From the NCBI RefSeq assembly GCF_902706185.1, contig NZ_CACSJM010000056.1, positions 1 through 35,394 of the forward strand: 35,394 bases of DNA, given 5' to 3'. The position numbers were made by a program, and so were the translations under genes. Origin of the DNA: Roseomonas sp. 18066. Its GTDB lineage: Bacteria > Pseudomonadota > Alphaproteobacteria > Acetobacterales > Acetobacteraceae. Position 1 is the stretch's first letter. The number at the start of each line of letters is the position of its first letter. A model generated the notes under the pieces. The model worked only from the letters and a program-made list of their open reading frames with translations. It was not told where the DNA came from and searched no databases. Positions 32,333 through 35,394 of the stretch are shown piece after piece.

Positions 32333-33958
32333 TCAGGCCCGCTTCAGGTCGCGGAAGTCCACCTGGCGGTAGAACTGGTAGGTGAAGTTCTGGATCGCCG
32401 GGCCCATCACCGCGTCCATGTTGGGCTGCCACAGCATCAGCAGCGGCACCTGCTCGGCCAGGATGCCGATCATCTCGCGGCAGGCGGCGTCGTAGGCGGC
32501 CTGGTCGGTCTCGAAGCGCGCGGCGTTGGACAGCTCGACGATGCGCGGGTTGTTCCAGCTGGCGAAGTTCCAGCGCTGGTCGCGGGTGAAGTAGAGGTAG
32601 AAGAAGTAGTAGGTGGCCGGCAGCCAGGCGGTGCCGGCATCGGTGTAGAAGTTGATCTTCTTCTCGGCGACCAGCGTGTTGAACTGGGCGTCAGGCATCT
32701 TCTGGATCTCGACCTTGACGCCGATCTTGGCCAACGCCTCCTGCACCAGCGCCGCCAGCGGCTCGGCCGTCGCGGCCTGGCCGGCGGAGAAGGCGAAGGG
32801 GGTGGAGAAGCCATTGGCAAGCCCCGCCTCGGCGAGCAACGCCTTGGCGCGCTCCACATCCTGCTTCAGCGGCAGCGGCTGCGGGAAATCGGCGGTGGCG
32901 GGCTGGCCGGAGAAGCTGCCGCCGAACAGCGGCCGGCCGCGGCCGAAGAGGGCCGCCTTGAACATCGAATCATAGGGCAGGGCGGCGGCGATCGCCTGGC
33001 GCACCTTGACGTTGTCGAAGGGCGCGACCTGGGTGTTGAAGCTGATATGGGTGAAGCCGTTGGTCTGCGGGATCGAGGCGACCTTCACCTTCGCCCGGCT
33101 TTCCAGCGTGGTGATGTCGCTGGCCTGCAGGTCGATCGACAGGTCGGCATCGCCGCGCTCGATCAGGTTGGCGCGCGTCGCCGCCTCCGGCACGGTCTGC
33201 AGGATGACCCGCTTGAAGAAGGGCAGCACGCCGTCGACGCCGTTCTTCCAGTCCTCGTTGCGGGTCAGCGTCACCTGCACGCCGGGGCGGTAGGTCTCGA
33301 CCTTGTAGGCGCCGCTGGCGGCGGTGTTGTTCTGCAGCCAGGTCTGCGCCCAGGGGTCCTCGGCGGTGGCGTTCTGCTTGGCCAGCTTGCTGTTGATCAT
33401 GATGGCGTAGGGGACAGCGAGGTTCGACAGCGCCAGGCGGTCGGGCTTGTCCAGCAGCACCTCGATCACGCCCGGCCCCGCGATGCGGAACTGCTCGGGC
33501 TTGCTCAGCGACCCGGTGGTGAACTGCGGCCCGGCCAGCGACTTGGCGGAGACGGCGCGGTCCAGCGACCACTTCACATCCTCGGCGGTGACCGGCGTGC
33601 CGTCATGCCACTTGGCATTGCCGCGCAGATGCAGGGTGATCTTCAGCCCGTCGGCCGCGACCTCGAAGCGCTCGGCCAGCTCGCCACGGATCACGGTGTG
33701 GTCGAAGACCCAGTTGCCATCGACCTGCTTGCGGCCGAAGGCCACCAGCCGGTCATAGACATTCATGCTGATGCCGAAGGCCTCGCGGGTGGAGCCCGGC
33801 ATGGTCGGGTCCAGCGTGTTCACCGCATTGCCGGTGACCTGGCGCAGCGTTTCGGCGCGCGAGGCGGCGGCGCCCTGGGCGAAGGCGGGCGAAGCGAGGC
33901 CGGCGGGCGCCGCCAGCGCGGTCAGGGCCATGAGGCCCTGGCGGCGGGTGATGTCCAT
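32333..33958 (-). CDS. Family 5 substrate-binding protein of the peptide ABC importer
   Basis: A 541-residue periplasmic SBP_bac_5 protein (DppA/OppA-like). The signal peptide begins MDITRRQGLMALTALAA with twin arginines, cleaved near AFAQG, so Tat export is likely. Family features: NTLDPTMPGSTREAFGISMNVYDRL, LAERFEVAADGLKITLHLRGNAKWHDGTPVTAEDVKWSLDRA (given by its ends) and TISFNTQ-like THISFNTQVAPFDNVKVRQAIA. The ligand could be a peptide, opine or other amine compound. It lies between the flavin oxidoreductase gene (71-base gap) and the permease genes, all on the minus strand, consistent with one operon. Confidence 0.94.
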   Translation of the reverse strand: MDITRRQGLMALTALAAPAGLASPAFAQGAAASRAETLRQVTGNAVNTLDPTMPGSTREAFGISMNVYDRLVAFGRKQVDGNWVFDHTVIRGELAERFEVAADGLKITLHLRGNAKWHDGTPVTAEDVKWSLDRAVSAKSLAGPQFTTGSLSKPEQFRIAGPGVIEVLLDKPDRLALSNLAVPYAIMINSKLAKQNATAEDPWAQTWLQNNTAASGAYKVETYRPGVQVTLTRNEDWKNGVDGVLPFFKRVILQTVPEAATRANLIERGDADLSIDLQASDITTLESRAKVKVASIPQTNGFTHISFNTQVAPFDNVKVRQAIAAALPYDSMFKAALFGRGRPLFGGSFSGQPATADFPQPLPLKQDVERAKALLAEAGLANGFSTPFAFSAGQAATAEPLAALVQEALAKIGVKVEIQKMPDAQFNTLVAEKKINFYTDAGTAWLPATYYFFYLYFTRDQRWNFASWNNPRIVELSNAARFETDQAAYDAACREMIGILAEQVPLLMLWQPNMDAVMGPAIQNFTYQFYRQVDFRDLKRA

Positions 33959-34029
33959 GAGCGGTCAGTCCTTCTGCGGGGCGCCCGGGGCGGGCAGCGC
34001 TGGGGAGGGGCAGTGCAAGCGATGTGCCA

Positions 34030-35394
34030 TCAGGCGGCGGCGGGCGGCCGCATGACGGCCTGGCGGACGTCGTAGGTGGAGAGCGCCGCCCAATGGGTCT
34101 CGAGGTCCTCGCGGAACAGCGCGCCGGTCAGGCCGCGCACCAGCTTCGGCACCGCCGTGGTCATGGCGTTGATCGAGGAGCCGGAGGGGCCGAAGCTCAT
34201 GGTCGAGGCGATGGAGAAAAGATGCAGGTGCCGCAGCCACGGCGTCTTGCCTGCCTCCCGCTCCGTCAGCGCGTAGTCGGGCGCGAGATAGGGATAGCGG
34301 GCGACGCGCGCATCCTCCTCGCCGGCCGGCGGCGCGTAGCGGTCGGCCCAATTCGCGATATTGCCGGCACACCGGGAAAGCTCCGGCCGCGCGCCAGGGT
34401 CGATCTCGATGCCGGTGCCGCAGATAACGAAATCGGCCTGGACCGGGCCGGCGGGCGTGTCGATCTCGACGCCTTCCCCAGAAGCCCGCGCGCCCAGCCA
34501 GGGCGTGCCGGCGACCAGGGAAAAGCCGGGCAGCCGGGCGCAGCGATCCCAGGTCGGCTGCGGGAAGCCTTCGCGCAGCGCCATGATGTGGCGCATGAAG
34601 CGCCAGCGCCAGGCGTCGTCCAGCTCGGAGGCGTGGCGCAGGAAGCCGGCGAAGGTCAGCCACAGATAGGGCTGCACCAGCTGCGGCTCGGGGCGGCGGC
34701 AATAGACGCGGGCGCTGGCGGCGCCGGCCTCCAGCGCCATGGCGGCATTGTCCATCGCCGAGGCGCCGGCCCCCAGCACCGCGACATGTTTTCCTCTCAA
34801 TGCCGAGAAATCGATGGCGTCGGCGGCATGGGCGCGCAGGTGCTGCGGCAAGGCCTCGACGAAATCCGGCATGATCCAGCGGCCGAGGCTGTCCTGCCCC
34901 GTCGCCAGCACGATCTTTCGGGTCAGCTTTTTCTCGGTGCTGCCATCGGCGCGGCGCAGCGTCGCTTCCAGCAGGTCGCCGGGGGCGGGGGCGATATCGA
35001 CCAGTGCGGTCTCGTTCTCGACCGGCAGCGCCAGGGTGTCGCGGATCCACAGCAGATAGGCCGCCCAATCCTGCCGCGGGATGCGGTCCAGCGCCTGCCA
35101 ATGCGCCGCGCCGTACATCGCCTCGTGCCAGGACTGGTAGGTCAGGCTGGGGATGTCGAGATCCGGCCCGGTATAGTCCTTCGGGCTGCGCAGCGTCGGC
35201 ATCCGCGCATAGGTCATCCAGGGGCCCTCGAGCCCCCGCGGCGCGGAATCAATCAGACAAAAGCGCTCGACCCGGGCGCGCTGCAGGGCGAAGCCGATGG
35301 CCAGGCCCGACTGGCCGGCGCCGGCCACCAGCACGTCCAGCACGGCTTCGCCGCCGGGCCCGGTCCGCGGCGGCACCCAGGGGCGGGCGGGATG
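34030..35394 (-). CDS. FAD/NAD(P)-dependent oxidoreductase, FMO-like (5' end outside window)
   Basis: At least 448 residues of a two-dinucleotide-fold flavoprotein. The FAD motif is VLVAGAGQSGLAIGFAL and the NADPH motif VLGAGASAMDNAAMALEAG; RSPKDYTGPDLDIPSLTYQSWHE and TYARMPTLRSPK are family features. The frame is open to the window edge, reading HPARPWVPPR before a GTG at 35376. As W-V-P-P-R belongs to this family's N-terminal region (recalled), the true start is probably beyond 35394 and the feature is partial. Such enzymes hydroxylate or oxidise small N-, S- or C-nucleophiles. Directly upstream of an ABC importer, it may process the imported compound; this is inference. Confidence 0.85.
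   Translation of the reverse strand, partial: HPARPWVPPRTGPGGEAVLDVLVAGAGQSGLAIGFALQRARVERFCLIDSAPRGLEGPWMTYARMPTLRSPKDYTGPDLDIPSLTYQSWHEAMYGAAHWQALDRIPRQDWAAYLLWIRDTLALPVENETALVDIAPAPGDLLEATLRRADGSTEKKLTRKIVLATGQDSLGRWIMPDFVEALPQHLRAHAADAIDFSALRGKHVAVLGAGASAMDNAAMALEAGAASARVYCRRPEPQLVQPYLWLTFAGFLRHASELDDAWRWRFMRHIMALREGFPQPTWDRCARLPGFSLVAGTPWLGARASGEGVEIDTPAGPVQADFVICGTGIEIDPGARPELSRCAGNIANWADRYAPPAGEEDARVARYPYLAPDYALTEREAGKTPWLRHLHLFSIASTMSFGPSGSSINAMTTAVPKLVRGLTGALFREDLETHWAALSTYDVRQAVMRPPAAA

Overview
The window looks like a chromosomal segment of a very GC-rich alphaproteobacterium. Gene content, the GC-rich 'GGGGTC + hairpin' intergenic style and protein flavour fit Acetobacteraceae (Roseomonas-like); this is an inference from sequence style, not a database match. 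About 31 protein genes are tightly packed. No rRNA, tRNA, insertion sequence, phage gene or CRISPR array is visible.

Layout. 1-5170: an ABHD10-like esterase and a fumarylacetoacetate-hydrolase-fold enzyme (minus strand) diverge from a carbohydrate ABC importer made of a binding protein and two permeases, with no ATPase. 5170-7351: GT4 and GT9 glycosyltransferases (envelope polysaccharide or LPS type). 7356-10760: an Lrp/AsnC regulator, a maleylacetoacetate-isomerase-like GST, an Ala/Gly-rich exported protein and an M20 peptidase. 10757-12602: an AmpR-like LysR regulator divergent from a class A beta-lactamase. 12725-17400: the glycine cleavage operon gcvT-gcvH-gcvP (minus) behind a tandem glycine riboswitch. 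17648-20798: a small lipoprotein, ispH, thrB and rnhA. 20802-22372: a small hypothetical protein divergent from an orphan siderophore-type binding protein. 22561-26722: a four-gene operon (see below). 26729-28514: an AraC regulator divergent from a short-chain dehydrogenase. 28777-35394: a peptide/opine-type ABC importer with a fused double ATPase, headed by a flavin oxidoreductase that runs off the window.

The most interesting system is 22561-26722: a carrier protein, an acyl-CoA-dehydrogenase-fold flavoprotein, a seryl-tRNA-synthetase-like amino acid:[carrier protein] ligase with its zinc ligands intact, and a double alpha/beta-hydrolase whose first half has G-x-R-x-G and whose second half has G-x-C-x-G at the nucleophile elbow. 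The stop/start overlaps and the 6-base gap point to one transcript. The parts suggest an assembly line that loads an amino acid onto a carrier protein, oxidises it while tethered and releases or transfers it through a cysteine hydrolase. Ligases of this type are known biochemically from Bradyrhizobium, but the final product is, to my knowledge, unknown.

The second main observation is a dispersed intergenic repeat: a perfect GGGG/CCCC hairpin, then ACCCC, a T-tract and a conserved tail. It sits after gene 3' ends at about 5172, 12625, 17447, 17626, 28533 and 28758, twice as inverted pairs. It behaves like a terminator-bearing, BIME-like element. One copy lies directly against the 5' end of the glycine riboswitch, where the gcv promoter should be.
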